Shown: positions 35,509 to 45,170, counted from the stretch's first letter. The stretch: DNA of 64,000 nt from Candidatus Desulfovibrio intestinipullorum (GCA_019113165.1 DXHV01000060.1:1-64000), one strand, 5' to 3'. Made by a program: numbers and translations. The notes: generated from the letters alone by a model not told the origin.

Positions 35509-35950
35509 GGCAATCTTCTTTGGTACGGGATTCAGGAGAAAGTGAAGGGATGCGGAGAGGGGACAGATTCCTGTCTGCAGGGACAATAGATGAATTTGGA
35601 GCCTTGGGCCAGACACAGGAGAATGGCCGCCAGGGCAGGAAAATACGCACAGACAGAATATTTGTAGTAAATGTAGTATAATGTATCAGTCTGTTCTGCG
35701 GACGGACGTCAACGCAGCCCGATTTGTTCTTCCCCTGGACAGACAGGGAAGCAGGACGGGAAAGAACGATAAAAACAGATTGTTTCAAGTGGTTATAGTG
35801 TACAAAACCATGAAGAGTTGACGGTAGATAGTAGTAATGTTACAAAATCATGTCAATTTTTCGTTCTTTGCATAAAATTATGCAGCATCCATGGTGGATC
35901 TTCCCCCGGGCACGAAAAGTGTACGACCCGCAGGGAAAGGGTGGATTGTG
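35509..35950. other. divergent regulatory region, HAD gene / glpAB
   Basis: 442 bp without a gene, partly AT-rich. It holds a perfect dyad TGCATAA-AA-TTATGCA (35869-35884) 67 bp before the glpAB start, a candidate operator. TTGACG (35818) with TTACAA (35840) forms a plausible plus promoter. TATAAT at 35677 lies among TGTAGTA repeats. A foldable GTTCTTCCCC / GGGAAAGAAC pair lies at about 35720-35768. No GlpR-type regulator gene is in the window. Confidence 0.5.
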
Positions 35951-38872
35951 ATGGAAACGACGGTTGTTATCATAGGCGGTGGTGCCACGGGTACCGGCAT
36001 ACTGCGTGACCTCTCCATGCGCGGCATTCCGGCCATATTGTTCGAGCAGGGCGGCCTGTGTCACGGGACAAGCTCCCGCTTTCACGGGCTTTTGCACAGT
36101 GGCGGCCGCTATGCCGTGAGCGACAGTGAGGCTGCGGCCGAGTGCATCCGGGAAAACACCATACTGCGCTCCATAGGCAGGCAGTGCATCCATGAGACCG
36201 GAGGCCTCTTTGTCCTGACCGAAGATGACGATCCGGCCTATGTTGATCAGTGGGTGAAAGGCTGTGCTGCTGCCGGCATCAGTGCCAGGGAACTGGATCC
36301 TGCAGAGGCCCTGCGCCTGGAGCCTGCCCTGAATCCACATCTCAAACGCGTCTTTCATGTACCGGATGCGGCCGTGGACGGCTTTCGCCTGGTCCTGCAC
36401 AATGCCATGAGCGCACAGCGCTATGGCGGACAGTTTTGCACCTACCACGAGGTGTTGGGCATTGCCACGGCCAATGGCCGGGTCACGGGCGTGGATGTGG
36501 TGGACCAGCAGACCGGCCAGGCCAGACGGGTCCATTGCCGGATCGTCATCAATGCCGCAGGTTCCTGGAGCGGCCGGGTAGCAGCCCTGGCAGGCCTGCA
36601 TGTGCCGGTGACGCCGGACAAGGGCACGCTCATTGTCTTCAACCACCGCTGCACCTCCCATGTGGTGAACAGGCTGCACAAGAGTTCGGACGGCGACATC
36701 TTCGTGCCCAACGGATCCGTGACCATCCTGGGCACAACCTCGCAGACCGTGGACGATCCCGGCGACTTTCATGCCACTACCGGGGAGGCCCTGCGCCTGC
36801 TCGATCTGGGACGCCCCCTCTTTCCCCGGATTGACCGCTTCCGCATTCTGCGTGTCTTTGCCGGCACACGCCCCCTGTACACGCCGGGTACTGCCGCAGG
36901 CCGTTCGGCCTCCAGGGGCTTTCACATCAGCGATCATGCCGAAGAGGGGCTGGAAGGCCTGTACACCATTTTCGGCGGCAAGCTGACCACCTACAGGCTC
37001 ATGGCCGAAAAGATGGCAGACATGGTGGCCGAGCGGCTTAACGTTACTGTCCCCTGCCGCACGGCCGAGGAAGCGCTCATCCACGAAGTGTCACAGGAGC
37101 TCCGCGAACAGGCGGCCCGCATCTTTGCCGTGCAGGGCCTGGACCTTGTGGCCGACCGTCTTGGCGACGACTTTGCCTCCTGCGTTGCCGACAATGCCGG
37201 CCGCAAGCGGGCCGCCAATCCCCTGCTGTGCGAATGCGAAATGGTGTCTGCGGCCGAGCTGCTCCATGTGGCCAGACAGCCGTCCACCCATTCGCTCAAT
37301 GATTTGCGCCTGCGCACCCGTCTTGGCATGGGCACCTGCCAGGGCACCTTCTGTGCCCTGCGGGCGGCCTCCTTCCTGGTGGAGCAGGGCATATGCCTTG
37401 GCAAGGATCCCTTAAGCGACATGCGCAACTTTGTGCAGGAGCGCTGGAAGGGCACACGGCCCGTCTTCTGGGGGCAGCTTGCCAGGGAAATGGAATTTGC
37501 CCGCAACCTTTATGCCGGCACCCTGGGCACGGAGCCCGGTACGGTGTCCGTGCCCGAGGTCCGGGTGGAGACCAGGGCCCGCCAGAACTCGCAGACAGGC
37601 AGGGTCCGGACGAGCAGGGTGGCGGATCTGGTTGTCGTGGGCGCGGGCCTGAGTGGTCTGTGGGCTGCCTGTGTGGCCGCCCGGGCAGGCCGCAGGGTCT
37701 GTGTGCTGACCAGGGGCGCAGGAAGCCTGCACATAGGCTCGGCCACCATTGATGTGCTGGGCATGACGGGTGCAGGCCAGGTCTTGGGGGATCCTCTGGC
37801 GCATATTGCCAGGCTGCCTGCACGGCACCCCTATGTCCTGCTGGGACGCAGGAAGGTTGGCGCAGCCCTGGCGTCCTTTGCCAGCTTCTGTACCAGGGCG
37901 GGCTTTCCCCTGTACGGAGCAGGGGAGGAGGACGTCCTGCACAACAGCCTGCTGCCCACAGCCCTGGGCACGAGCAAGATTTCCTGTCTCTATCCGGAAA
38001 GCCTCAATCCGGCCCCCCTGACCAGGGCACGGCGCATTGTGGTCTGCGGCATAGAGGGCCTGCGCGACTGCATGCCCGGCATGGCCGTCTACAATCTGCG
38101 CAGGCGACCGGAGTTTGCCGACAGGATGATTACAGCCAGCTGGCTGCCCAGTCCTTGGCCTGGCGGTACCCGCACTCAGACAGCCCTGGATGTGGCCCGT
38201 ACCCTGGAGAGTGCGCCCTGCCGGGAGTTTTATACAGCCCTGGGACGCGTGGCCACCGGTGCCGAAGTAGTCCTTGTGCCGCCCATTGCCGGCACAAGGC
38301 CGGACAGCACGGTCCTGCACAGACTGAGCAAGGCTGCAGGCTGTCCGGTGGTGGAAATGACGGGTCTTCCTCCGGGCGTGACCGGCATGCGCCTGGGCAG
38401 GCTCCTGCTGGACGAGCTGCGCAGGGCAGGCGTCCCGGTCCTTGAAAATGCCACGGTGACAGGGTGCGAGATAGAGGGCCAGCGCCTGCAGGCCGTGCGG
38501 ACAAGCCATGAGGATGGCGAGCGCCGCTATGTGGCGGATCACTTCATCATTGCCACGGGCGGCATGGTGAGCGGCGGGCTTGTGCTGCAGCCGGGCGTGG
38601 CCAGGGAACCCATCCTGGGCCTTGAATGTGCCACTCCGGGAGAGACAGAGACCTGGACTGCGGCCAATCCCTTTGCCTCGCAGCCTGTGGCCTACCTGGG
38701 CGTGCCGGTTCTGCCTACTCTGGAACCGAGTCTTGACGGAGAAGAGCCCCTGTTGCGCAATGTGCGCTATGCAGGCCGCATGCTCGCAGGCTGTGACACG
38801 GCCTTCGAGCGCAGCGGCAATGGCCTGGCGCTGGCAACAGCCTCGGCCGCGGCGCTGGAGCCGTGGCTTTAG
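35951..38872 (+). CDS. GlpA-GlpB fusion, anaerobic glycerol-3-P dehydrogenase
   Basis: 973 residues joining two normally separate subunits. Residues 1 to about 540 are GlpA-like: FAD loop VVIIGGGATGTGILRDLSMRG, SSRFHGLLHSGGRYAV, GLYTIFGGKLTTYRLMAEKM, and a BFD-type [2Fe-2S] segment with CECE (about 426) and TCQGTFC (about 461-466). Residues from about 557 are GlpB-like, beginning VADLVVVGAGLSGLWAACVAARAGRRV and ending CDTAFERSGNGLALATASAAALEPWL. The complex oxidises glycerol 3-phosphate to dihydroxyacetone phosphate with electrons going to menaquinone through GlpC. Start ATG 35951 (METTVVII) begins exactly at the FAD motif; the track adds 20 residues. glpC follows after 11 nt. No glpK or glpF is nearby. 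Confidence 0.9.
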   Translation: METTVVIIGGGATGTGILRDLSMRGIPAILFEQGGLCHGTSSRFHGLLHSGGRYAVSDSEAAAECIRENTILRSIGRQCIHETGGLFVLTEDDDPAYVDQWVKGCAAAGISARELDPAEALRLEPALNPHLKRVFHVPDAAVDGFRLVLHNAMSAQRYGGQFCTYHEVLGIATANGRVTGVDVVDQQTGQARRVHCRIVINAAGSWSGRVAALAGLHVPVTPDKGTLIVFNHRCTSHVVNRLHKSSDGDIFVPNGSVTILGTTSQTVDDPGDFHATTGEALRLLDLGRPLFPRIDRFRILRVFAGTRPLYTPGTAAGRSASRGFHISDHAEEGLEGLYTIFGGKLTTYRLMAEKMADMVAERLNVTVPCRTAEEALIHEVSQELREQAARIFAVQGLDLVADRLGDDFASCVADNAGRKRAANPLLCECEMVSAAELLHVARQPSTHSLNDLRLRTRLGMGTCQGTFCALRAASFLVEQGICLGKDPLSDMRNFVQERWKGTRPVFWGQLAREMEFARNLYAGTLGTEPGTVSVPEVRVETRARQNSQTGRVRTSRVADLVVVGAGLSGLWAACVAARAGRRVCVLTRGAGSLHIGSATIDVLGMTGAGQVLGDPLAHIARLPARHPYVLLGRRKVGAALASFASFCTRAGFPLYGAGEEDVLHNSLLPTALGTSKISCLYPESLNPAPLTRARRIVVCGIEGLRDCMPGMAVYNLRRRPEFADRMITASWLPSPWPGGTRTQTALDVARTLESAPCREFYTALGRVATGAEVVLVPPIAGTRPDSTVLHRLSKAAGCPVVEMTGLPPGVTGMRLGRLLLDELRRAGVPVLENATVTGCEIEGQRLQAVRTSHEDGERRYVADHFIIATGGMVSGGLVLQPGVAREPILGLECATPGETETWTAANPFASQPVAYLGVPVLPTLEPSLDGEEPLLRNVRYAGRMLAGCDTAFERSGNGLALATASAAALEPWL

Positions 38873-38883
38873 GGAGAACAATC

Positions 38884-40077
38884 ATGCAGCAAGTTCATGT
38901 CGATCCTGATGCCTGTATCGCCTGTACGACGTGCACGGTTTTCTGCCCTGTGGCCGCGGCAACGGGAGAGTTTGCCGGCCCCAAGATGACTGGCCCGGCC
39001 TACGAGCGCTTCCGTTTGAGCGGCCTGAGCGAGGATACTTCCTTAAGCTATTGCGCAAACTGCAAGAACTGCGACATTTCCTGTCCGCAGGGCGTCCCCA
39101 TTGCGGCCATCAACATGGTGGCCAGGGCTCGCCAGTGCGAGAAGGAGCATCCCCACTTTCTGCGGGACTGGATTGTGAGCCACTCCGAGACGCTGGGTCA
39201 CCTTATAGGTCCTGTGCCGGCCAGCCTCAAGAATGCCTCCCTGCGCAATCCCTTGATCCGTGACGTCCTGGACCGGATAGGCATTGCCCGCGAGGCCACC
39301 ATGCCCTCCTATGCCAAAAGGCGCTTTCGCAGTCAGCTGGCCAGGCTGAAGCAGCCTGCCACAGGCAAAAAGGTGGCCTTCTTCCCTGGCTGCTACATTG
39401 ATCTCTACGAACCCGAGGCTGGCCTTGACATGGTCTGGGCCCTGAACCGGGCAGGCTACGAGGTGGTCAGTCCGTCCGCGTTCTGCTGCTGCGGCGTGCC
39501 CATGATAGCCAGCGGCTTCATGAAGGACGCAGAAAGGAATGCCCGCAAGAATGTGGCTGTCATGCGCTCCCTTGCCGAAGAAGGCCTGCCCGTGCTCACG
39601 GGCTGCCCCTCTTGCGAGCTCATGTTCAGGGAGGAGATGCCCCTCTTCTTCCCGGATCTTGCAGCTGAAGGCCTGCCGCGCATTACCGACGCCCAGGAAT
39701 TTCTGCTCAACTGCGCCCAGGAGGGTACGCTCAGGCTGGAAGAGGCTGTGAGCAGGCGGCCCATTCTCTACCATGCACCCTGCCATCTGCGCGCCCTGGG
39801 CATAGGCCTGCCGGGTCTTGAGCTTCTGCAGGCCCTGGGCCTTGAGGTCCAGCCGGCCAATGCCGGCTGCTGCGGCATTTCCGGCAGCTACGGCTTCAAG
39901 AAGGAAAAGCACGCCATTGCCATGAAGGTGGGGGCCGAGCTCTTCCGCGTGGTCCGGGAAAGCGGTGCCAAAGTCGTGGCTACGGAATGCGGCACCTGCA
40001 GGCTGCAGATACAGTCTGCCACAGGCGTGCCCTGCAGGCACCCGGTCAGCCTGCTCAAGCAGCTTGCCAGGGACTAG
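38884..40077 (+). CDS. glpC: anaerobic glycerol-3-P dehydrogenase subunit C
   Basis: 397-residue membrane-associated electron-transfer subunit. Two N-terminal [4Fe-4S] motifs are CIACTTCTVFCP and CANCKNCDISCP. Two CCG cysteine-rich domains follow: FFPGCYIDLYEPEAG...CCCGVP...GCPSC and HAPCHLRALG...NAGCCGISGSYG...ECGTCRLQI. It couples GlpAB to the quinone pool. Start ATG 38884 (MQQVHVDPDAC) follows AGGGAGAA. The ORF-track start lies inside glpAB. Confidence 0.95.
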   Translation: MQQVHVDPDACIACTTCTVFCPVAAATGEFAGPKMTGPAYERFRLSGLSEDTSLSYCANCKNCDISCPQGVPIAAINMVARARQCEKEHPHFLRDWIVSHSETLGHLIGPVPASLKNASLRNPLIRDVLDRIGIAREATMPSYAKRRFRSQLARLKQPATGKKVAFFPGCYIDLYEPEAGLDMVWALNRAGYEVVSPSAFCCCGVPMIASGFMKDAERNARKNVAVMRSLAEEGLPVLTGCPSCELMFREEMPLFFPDLAAEGLPRITDAQEFLLNCAQEGTLRLEEAVSRRPILYHAPCHLRALGIGLPGLELLQALGLEVQPANAGCCGISGSYGFKKEKHAIAMKVGAELFRVVRESGAKVVATECGTCRLQIQSATGVPCRHPVSLLKQLARD

Positions 40078-40183
40078 CCTGCCTTTCCCCCAATTTGTTT
40101 GTTTCCAGTCGTTCTGCTTCCCAGCTTGAACGCCAAGGGATTTGTGCCTGAGAACAAAAGGCATGAATCCCTTTTTGCTGCCC

Positions 40184-40226
40184 AAAGAAAAGAGGATCAC
40201 CCGCACAAAGGGGTGATCCTCCTTGG
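40184..40226 (-). terminator. TRAP operon terminator
   Basis: Stem GAGGATCACCC (40192-40202) / GGGTGATCCTC (40211-40221). On the minus strand it is followed by TTTTCTTT, so it mainly ends dctM transcription. It can also stall glpC transcription from the other side. Confidence 0.75.
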
Positions 40227-40297
40227 AAGATCTTCTGGGCGCTGTCAGGAGCAGGAAACGGATCCTGCCCTGTCTGCTCTGCCTGAAACACCGTCTC

Positions 40298-41578
40298 CTA
40301 CATAAGCCACTTCAGGGGGACAAGAGAGAGGTCGGGGAAGAAGAGCAGGAGGAAGAGCATGCCGATTTCCACCAGCATGAAGGGCATCAGCTTCTGTACC
40401 AGATAGGAAAACTTTATTTCGCCAATGCCGCTGACCACGTAGAGCACGGTACCGACGGGCGGTGTGATGACGCCTATGCCCAGGTTGAGGATGAAGAGCA
40501 GGCCAAAGTAGTAGGGATCAATGCCTGCCTGCGTGATCAGGGGATAGAACACTGGGGCAAAGATGAGGATGTTGGGCGTGAGATCCATGACCATGCCCAT
40601 GAAGAGCATGAAGACCATGATGGCGCACAGAAGGAGCTTGGGCGAATCGATGAGGGGATGGAAGAATTCCACCACCTGCTGCGGTATCTGGGCCACGGTG
40701 ATGAAGAAGCCCACGGCCGAGGCCGTGGCAACGATGAACATGACCACGGCAGTGGTGCGGGCCGCGCTGGCACTCACGCGGATGAGTTCGCGCAGGGAGA
40801 GTTCCCGGTAATAGCCCATGCAGACCACGATGGCATAGATGGCCGCAAAGGCGCCGCCCTCGGTGGGGGTGAAGATGCCGAAGCGGATGCCGCCAAGCAG
40901 CAGGACGGGCATCATGAAGGCCGGCGTGGAATCCAGAATGATGCGGACAACTTCCTTTCTGGTGAAGGTCTTGGTGTCATTGTAGTTGTCCTTGCGGACA
41001 ATGAACCACCAGACGACCATGAGGGATAGGCCGATGAGGATGCCGGGGATCAGACCGATCATGAAGAGCTTGGTGATGGAAAGACCGGAAACTGTGGCAC
41101 CCAGGATGATGAAGTTGGTGCTCGGGGGGATGATGGGACCAAGAATGGCGCCTGAGGCAATGACGGCGCCGGCCCGGCCCTTGTCATAGCCCACCTGCTT
41201 CATCATGGGGAGCAGCAGGCCGCCCAGGGCTGCTGCCTCGCCCACCGACGATCCCATGAGGCCTGCAAAGATGATGGAGGCCACAATGGCTGCGTAGCCA
41301 AGACCGCCGCGGATGCGGCCCACCATGAGCTGGGCCAGGGCCACAACACGCTTGGAGAGGCCGCCGGCAGCCATGATTTCGCCGGCAAAGACGAAGAAGG
41401 GGATGGCCATGAGCGGATAGTTGTTGGCGCCGTCCAGCATGGAGGTGGGGATGATCATGGTATCCCACATGCCGGAATGGCCCATGAGCACAATGGCGCA
41501 GATGACAAGCACCAGAGCCAGGGGAATACCCAGACTCATGAACAGGAAGAGCGTGCCGAGAAAAAGCAGTAATTCCAT
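40298..41578 (-). CDS. dctM: TRAP transporter large permease (DctM)
   Basis: 426-residue polytopic protein of the TRAP large subunit family, an Na+-coupled elevator-type carrier. Conserved stretches are LGIPLALVLVICAIVLMG, MAIPFFVFAGEIMAAGGLSKR, GGLGYAAIVASIIFAGLMGSSVGEAAALG, ASGAILGPIIPPSTNFIILG and GIGVITPPVGTVLYVV. About twelve hydrophobic segments. Last gene of dctP-dctQ-dctM, 9 nt after dctQ. Confidence 0.96.
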   Translation of the reverse strand: MELLLFLGTLFLFMSLGIPLALVLVICAIVLMGHSGMWDTMIIPTSMLDGANNYPLMAIPFFVFAGEIMAAGGLSKRVVALAQLMVGRIRGGLGYAAIVASIIFAGLMGSSVGEAAALGGLLLPMMKQVGYDKGRAGAVIASGAILGPIIPPSTNFIILGATVSGLSITKLFMIGLIPGILIGLSLMVVWWFIVRKDNYNDTKTFTRKEVVRIILDSTPAFMMPVLLLGGIRFGIFTPTEGGAFAAIYAIVVCMGYYRELSLRELIRVSASAARTTAVVMFIVATASAVGFFITVAQIPQQVVEFFHPLIDSPKLLLCAIMVFMLFMGMVMDLTPNILIFAPVFYPLITQAGIDPYYFGLLFILNLGIGVITPPVGTVLYVVSGIGEIKFSYLVQKLMPFMLVEIGMLFLLLFFPDLSLVPLKWLM

Positions 41579-41587
41579 ACCAGTCTC

Positions 41588-42172
41588 CTACATGTTGTCC
41601 TTCATGAACTCGGCAATCTTTTCTTCCTTGCTCTTGACGGGATTGACCTGGCTGGCCGGCGTGCGCAGAAGCTTCCAGAGATCCTTGAGGAAGAAGACGA
41701 GCGCAACGGCGGCACAGATGGGCAGGGAGCTGTTGATGATGCTCATGTTGATGTTGGTGGAGACCGAATAGGTGTCAATGGTCTGCCGGACGTATTCTAT
41801 GCCGCCCACAAGGAGCAGGCCCATGGCACCGATGGAGCAGAGCAGGGCAATGATGTCCACGGCTTTGCGTGTGGCACCGTGCAGCTTGTCCGTCACCAGA
41901 TCCACGGCAATGTGCCTGTGGTGGTAGAAGGCTTCTATGGCACCGAAGAAGGTCACGTAGATAAAGAGAAAGCGTGCCCACTCTTCACTGGGCGGAAAGC
42001 TCGAACGGAAGGCATAGCGAAGAAAGGCATTGTACGTCACAAGGCCGATCATCCCCAGAAAGATGACGGCACAGAAAATTTCAAAGAGAAAGCGGCCCGG
42101 AGAGGTCTTCTCCTGTGCCGGCTGGGCTGCGGAAGGCGTGCTGCCTGCAGATTGTTCCTGGTCACTGGCCAT
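41588..42172 (-). CDS. dctQ: TRAP transporter small permease (DctQ)
   Basis: 194 residues with four hydrophobic helices and the DctQ-type helix containing LVTYNAFLRYAFRSSFPPSEEWARFLFIYVTFFGAIEAFYHHRHIAVDLV. It begins with a polar, Gln/Ser/Ala-rich cytoplasmic tail. Start ATG 42172 (MASDQEQSAG) has AAGGAG about 8 nt upstream. The ORF-track start extends 38 residues without support. Confidence 0.94.
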   Translation of the reverse strand: MASDQEQSAGSTPSAAQPAQEKTSPGRFLFEIFCAVIFLGMIGLVTYNAFLRYAFRSSFPPSEEWARFLFIYVTFFGAIEAFYHHRHIAVDLVTDKLHGATRKAVDIIALLCSIGAMGLLLVGGIEYVRQTIDTYSVSTNINMSIINSSLPICAAVALVFFLKDLWKLLRTPASQVNPVKSKEEKIAEFMKDNM

Positions 42173-42336
42173 AATGGCTCCTTGGGCAAAGGCTTGCGGG
42201 AAGGGGCTGCCCCTTGTGCTGCAGACCGGATGGTACTGCATGAACAGGGAGGCGTGCGGCAGGATGGGGCAGCCCCGAAAAAGCAAAGGTCCGCCTTCGC
42301 CGGATGTTCGGGAAAGCGGACCAGATGGCAGGAACG

Positions 42337-43356
42337 TTACTTCGCGGTGCGGTAGCTTGCAGCGCTGTCAAGAATTTCCTGAGCGTTGGGGACGTAGTTG
42401 TTGGACTTGGGGTCCAGGAAGAGCTGCCAGCTGCGCTTGCCGGCCTCGACCATGTACTGATGCAGCTCGGGCGAAGGTTCGGCCACGGAACCGCCATGGC
42501 TGGTGATTTCCTTGATGGCGTGTTCGTCCACCTTGGTGGCATTGGCCCAGGTTTCCTCGGCGCACAGGCGTGCGGCCTCGTCAAACCAGGCACGGTCTTC
42601 AGCGGGCAGGCTCTGATAGAACTTCTCGTTGATGTAGAGGGCATGGATGACGAGGATGTGCCTTGTCTGGGTGATCATGGGGCACTTCTCGTACATCTTG
42701 TCGGCAATGATGTCGGACAGGGGGCTGTCGCCGCCGTCAATGACACCCTGGTCCAGGGCTGCCGGAACCTCGGCAAAGGGCATGGGCTGGCCGCTGATGC
42801 CGCATTCCTTGGCAAAGTTGGTGTACAGGGGGATGTTGGGCACGCGCATGCGCAGACCCTTGATGTCATTGATGCTCTTCACGGCATGCTTGGTGTAGAA
42901 GTTTCTGAAGCCGAGAGGGAAGGCATTGAGCATGCGCAGGCCGGACTTTTCCGGGAAGCCCTTGTTGATGAGTTCAAAGGTCTTGCCGGTCATGGCGCGG
43001 TGGGCGTGCTCATAGTCGTCGAAGAGCATGGGTGTTTCCAGCATGCCCATGGAAGGCTGCAGGGAAGAGGTCTGCGTGCCGGTGGCACACATCTGAATGA
43101 TGCCCTTGCGGGTATTGGCAATATAGGCATCTTCCTTGCCGAGCATGCTGTTCGGGAAGACCTGCACCTCGTACTTGCCCTTGGACAGGGTCTCAAGATG
43201 CTTGCCGAAGCTGTGCATGGCAACAGTTTCGGGCTCGCCCTCGGGTTTCATGCCGGCAATCTTGATCTTGATGGCGCACTGCGCAGGATCAGCGTGCAGG
43301 ACGGCAAAGCCCAGAGTCAGGGCGCAGATAAGAAGCAGTACGTGGAGACGTTTCAT
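42337..43356 (-). CDS. dctP: TRAP transporter substrate-binding protein (DctP)
   Basis: 339-residue periplasmic receptor with an Sec signal peptide (MKRLHVLLLICALTLGFAVLHADPAQCA). DctP family features: FGKHLETLSKGKYEVQVFPNSMLGKE, LRMLNAFPLGFRNFYTKHAVKSINDIKGLRMRVPNIPLY (with the substrate-carboxylate arginine in KGLRMRVP), and EVPAALDQGVIDGGDSPLSDI. The ligand is probably a carboxylate, identity unknown. GGAGGGAAACA precedes ATG 43356. It is separated from dctQ by 164 nt with no clear terminator. Confidence 0.93.
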   Translation of the reverse strand: MKRLHVLLLICALTLGFAVLHADPAQCAIKIKIAGMKPEGEPETVAMHSFGKHLETLSKGKYEVQVFPNSMLGKEDAYIANTRKGIIQMCATGTQTSSLQPSMGMLETPMLFDDYEHAHRAMTGKTFELINKGFPEKSGLRMLNAFPLGFRNFYTKHAVKSINDIKGLRMRVPNIPLYTNFAKECGISGQPMPFAEVPAALDQGVIDGGDSPLSDIIADKMYEKCPMITQTRHILVIHALYINEKFYQSLPAEDRAWFDEAARLCAEETWANATKVDEHAIKEITSHGGSVAEPSPELHQYMVEAGKRSWQLFLDPKSNNYVPNAQEILDSAASYRTAK

Positions 43357-43973
43357 TGTTTCCCTCCAATGTGGGTTGTACTGAAATGGGGAGTCTTTTC
43401 TGATATGGTCTGTTCCGGAAGACAGTCTGCTGTGCACAGGGGCTGACAGGGTGACTGAAACAGGGACATGGGGAGCGCCTGCCTGCGCACGACAGGGAGC
43501 AAGCCTGAAACGCAGCCCCTGGCAGGCCGAACGTCCCGCAGACGGACTGTACCGGCACAAGGCAGAGCTCCTTTGCAGGGGGATGCCGGACGCAACGGCA
43601 GGCATACGGGCTGTTTCCTTTCCGGGAGCTTGGACATCAGGCTCCATATGTTTCTTATTTGTAACCTAAATGCTATCAAAAAGTCACATGGAGATCCAGA
43701 CTCCCATCCTTCAGGCACGGCAAGTGATCCGGCTTGCAGGTCAGCCAGAGCAGGATTTTTGTGGTCTGCCTCAACAGGCTGGCAGAAACCTCGGTGGTTG
43801 CAGTCTGACCTCTTGTCTGTCTGTATCTGATTCGTATAATGATTCCAAAAAAAATGTAAACAATCGGATTGCAGGAGATACCCCTGCACTGACAGGGAAT
43901 TGCAGACATTTTTGTGAAAGGGAATCTTCAGAAAGATTATTCAGGAAGCAAATTACAGCAGAAGGAAACAGCC
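43357..43973. other. divergent region between dctP and mutM
   Basis: 617 bp with no supported gene. On the plus strand, TTGTCT (43813-43818), 16 bp, TATAAT (43835-43840) forms a good promoter for mutM, with a leader of about 125 nt. No clear promoter for dctP was found on the minus strand. The listed ORFs here are antisense or frame shadows. Confidence 0.55.
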
Positions 43974-44972
43974 ATGCCCGAACTTCCAGAAGTGGAAACC
44001 GTTGTGCGCACCCTCAGGCCCCATGTTGCAGGCAGGAAAATCGTGTGCCTGAAAGAAGTGCAAAAGCCTTGTTTTGTTGAGAAAAGCCTGCCCTGTACCA
44101 GGGCTCGGGGCCTTTTTGTGCACAAGGTTGTGCGCAGGGGCAAGTTCATTGTCTGCCGGCTTGGGGCAGCTGTGTGTCCCTGCGCAAGCCTGACCCTGGA
44201 CGCAGAGCATGCCGGCAATCAGGCAGCAGCGCTTTTTGAGGGGGCGGCCGAAGACGATTTGTACTGGGTGACCCATCTGCGCATGACAGGATCCTTCATG
44301 GCGTATGAAGTGGCCACATCCGCGCACGAGTCCTCATCTGCAGACGCGTCCTGCGACACGCAGCCTGGCAGGTACACAAGGGCCCGGGCCAGGCTTGCCG
44401 GACCCGGGGCCGACCCTGGACTGGTTGGAGCCGGACAAGACGGGACGGGCCAGGAAGGCTGCGTGCTGCTCTTCAATGACGTGCGCACCTTTGGCCGCAT
44501 GTTTCTGGGCACACGGGCCATGCTGGAGGCCTGGCCTGCCTGGACAAGGCTTGGCCCCGAACCTCTGACCATGGGCGCAGAGGCCTTTGCTCAGGCCATA
44601 CGGGGCAAAAGATCCATCAAGACCGTGATCATGGATCAGCACGTGCTGGCGGGCATCGGCAATATCTATGCCGACGAGTCTCTCTTTGCCGCCCGTCTGG
44701 ATCCGCACACGCCCGCGGACAGCCTCTCCCTGTCACAAAAGCTCGAACTCCATGCCCAGATGGTGCGCCTCTTGCGCAAGTCCATAGCCGAGTGCGGCAG
44801 TTCCATTCGCAACTATCAGGATGCCGACGGCAATGTGGGTGCCTTTCAGAACAGCTTTGCCGTCTACGGCCGGGCGGGCAGTCCCTGTCCCGTATGCGGC
44901 ACAATCTTGCAAAAATGCGTTCTCAATGGCCGGGGCACAACTTTCTGCCCCGTCTGCCAGAAGAGGCCGTGA
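43974..44972 (+). CDS. mutM: formamidopyrimidine-DNA glycosylase
   Basis: Base-excision glycosylase/AP lyase for 8-oxoguanine. It begins with the catalytic PELPEVETVVRTL and has the lysine loop RRGKFIVC, WVTHLRMTGSF, RTFGRMFL, the helix-two-turn-helix DQHVLAGIGNIYADESLF, QNSFAVYGRAGSPCPVCG and zinc finger CPVCGTILQKC...TTFCPVCQK. At 332 residues it is about 60 longer than usual. The extra sequence lies in two low-complexity insertions flanking LRMTGSF (about 70-95 and 112-155, rich in Ala, Gly, Asp, Ser). All catalytic parts are intact. GAAGGAAACA precedes ATG 43974. Confidence 0.95.
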   Translation: MPELPEVETVVRTLRPHVAGRKIVCLKEVQKPCFVEKSLPCTRARGLFVHKVVRRGKFIVCRLGAAVCPCASLTLDAEHAGNQAAALFEGAAEDDLYWVTHLRMTGSFMAYEVATSAHESSSADASCDTQPGRYTRARARLAGPGADPGLVGAGQDGTGQEGCVLLFNDVRTFGRMFLGTRAMLEAWPAWTRLGPEPLTMGAEAFAQAIRGKRSIKTVIMDQHVLAGIGNIYADESLFAARLDPHTPADSLSLSQKLELHAQMVRLLRKSIAECGSSIRNYQDADGNVGAFQNSFAVYGRAGSPCPVCGTILQKCVLNGRGTTFCPVCQKRP

Positions 44973-45095
44973 GCCTTGTGCGAGGAACAGGAGCAGGAAA
45001 CGAAGGTAGTGCAGACAACAGAGACAGAAATCACTCCTTGTTGCAGGGAATACATGTGTGTGGCAATTGTGCAGTCTGGAACTTGTTTTTCAGGA

Positions 45096-45124
45096 TTGAC
45101 AGACTAATGGATAACGCCTACTAT
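45096..45124 (+). promoter_or_regulatory. promoter of the Fur/PerR-type gene
   Basis: TTGACA (45096-45101), 17 bp, TACTAT (45119-45124). The ATG lies 47 nt downstream of the -10. No clear PerR box (TTATAAT-N-ATTATAA) was seen. Confidence 0.7.
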
Positions 45125-45170
45125 TTGCAGCACTAAAATACACGTTTCTCTCATGAGCATGGAGTGACCC

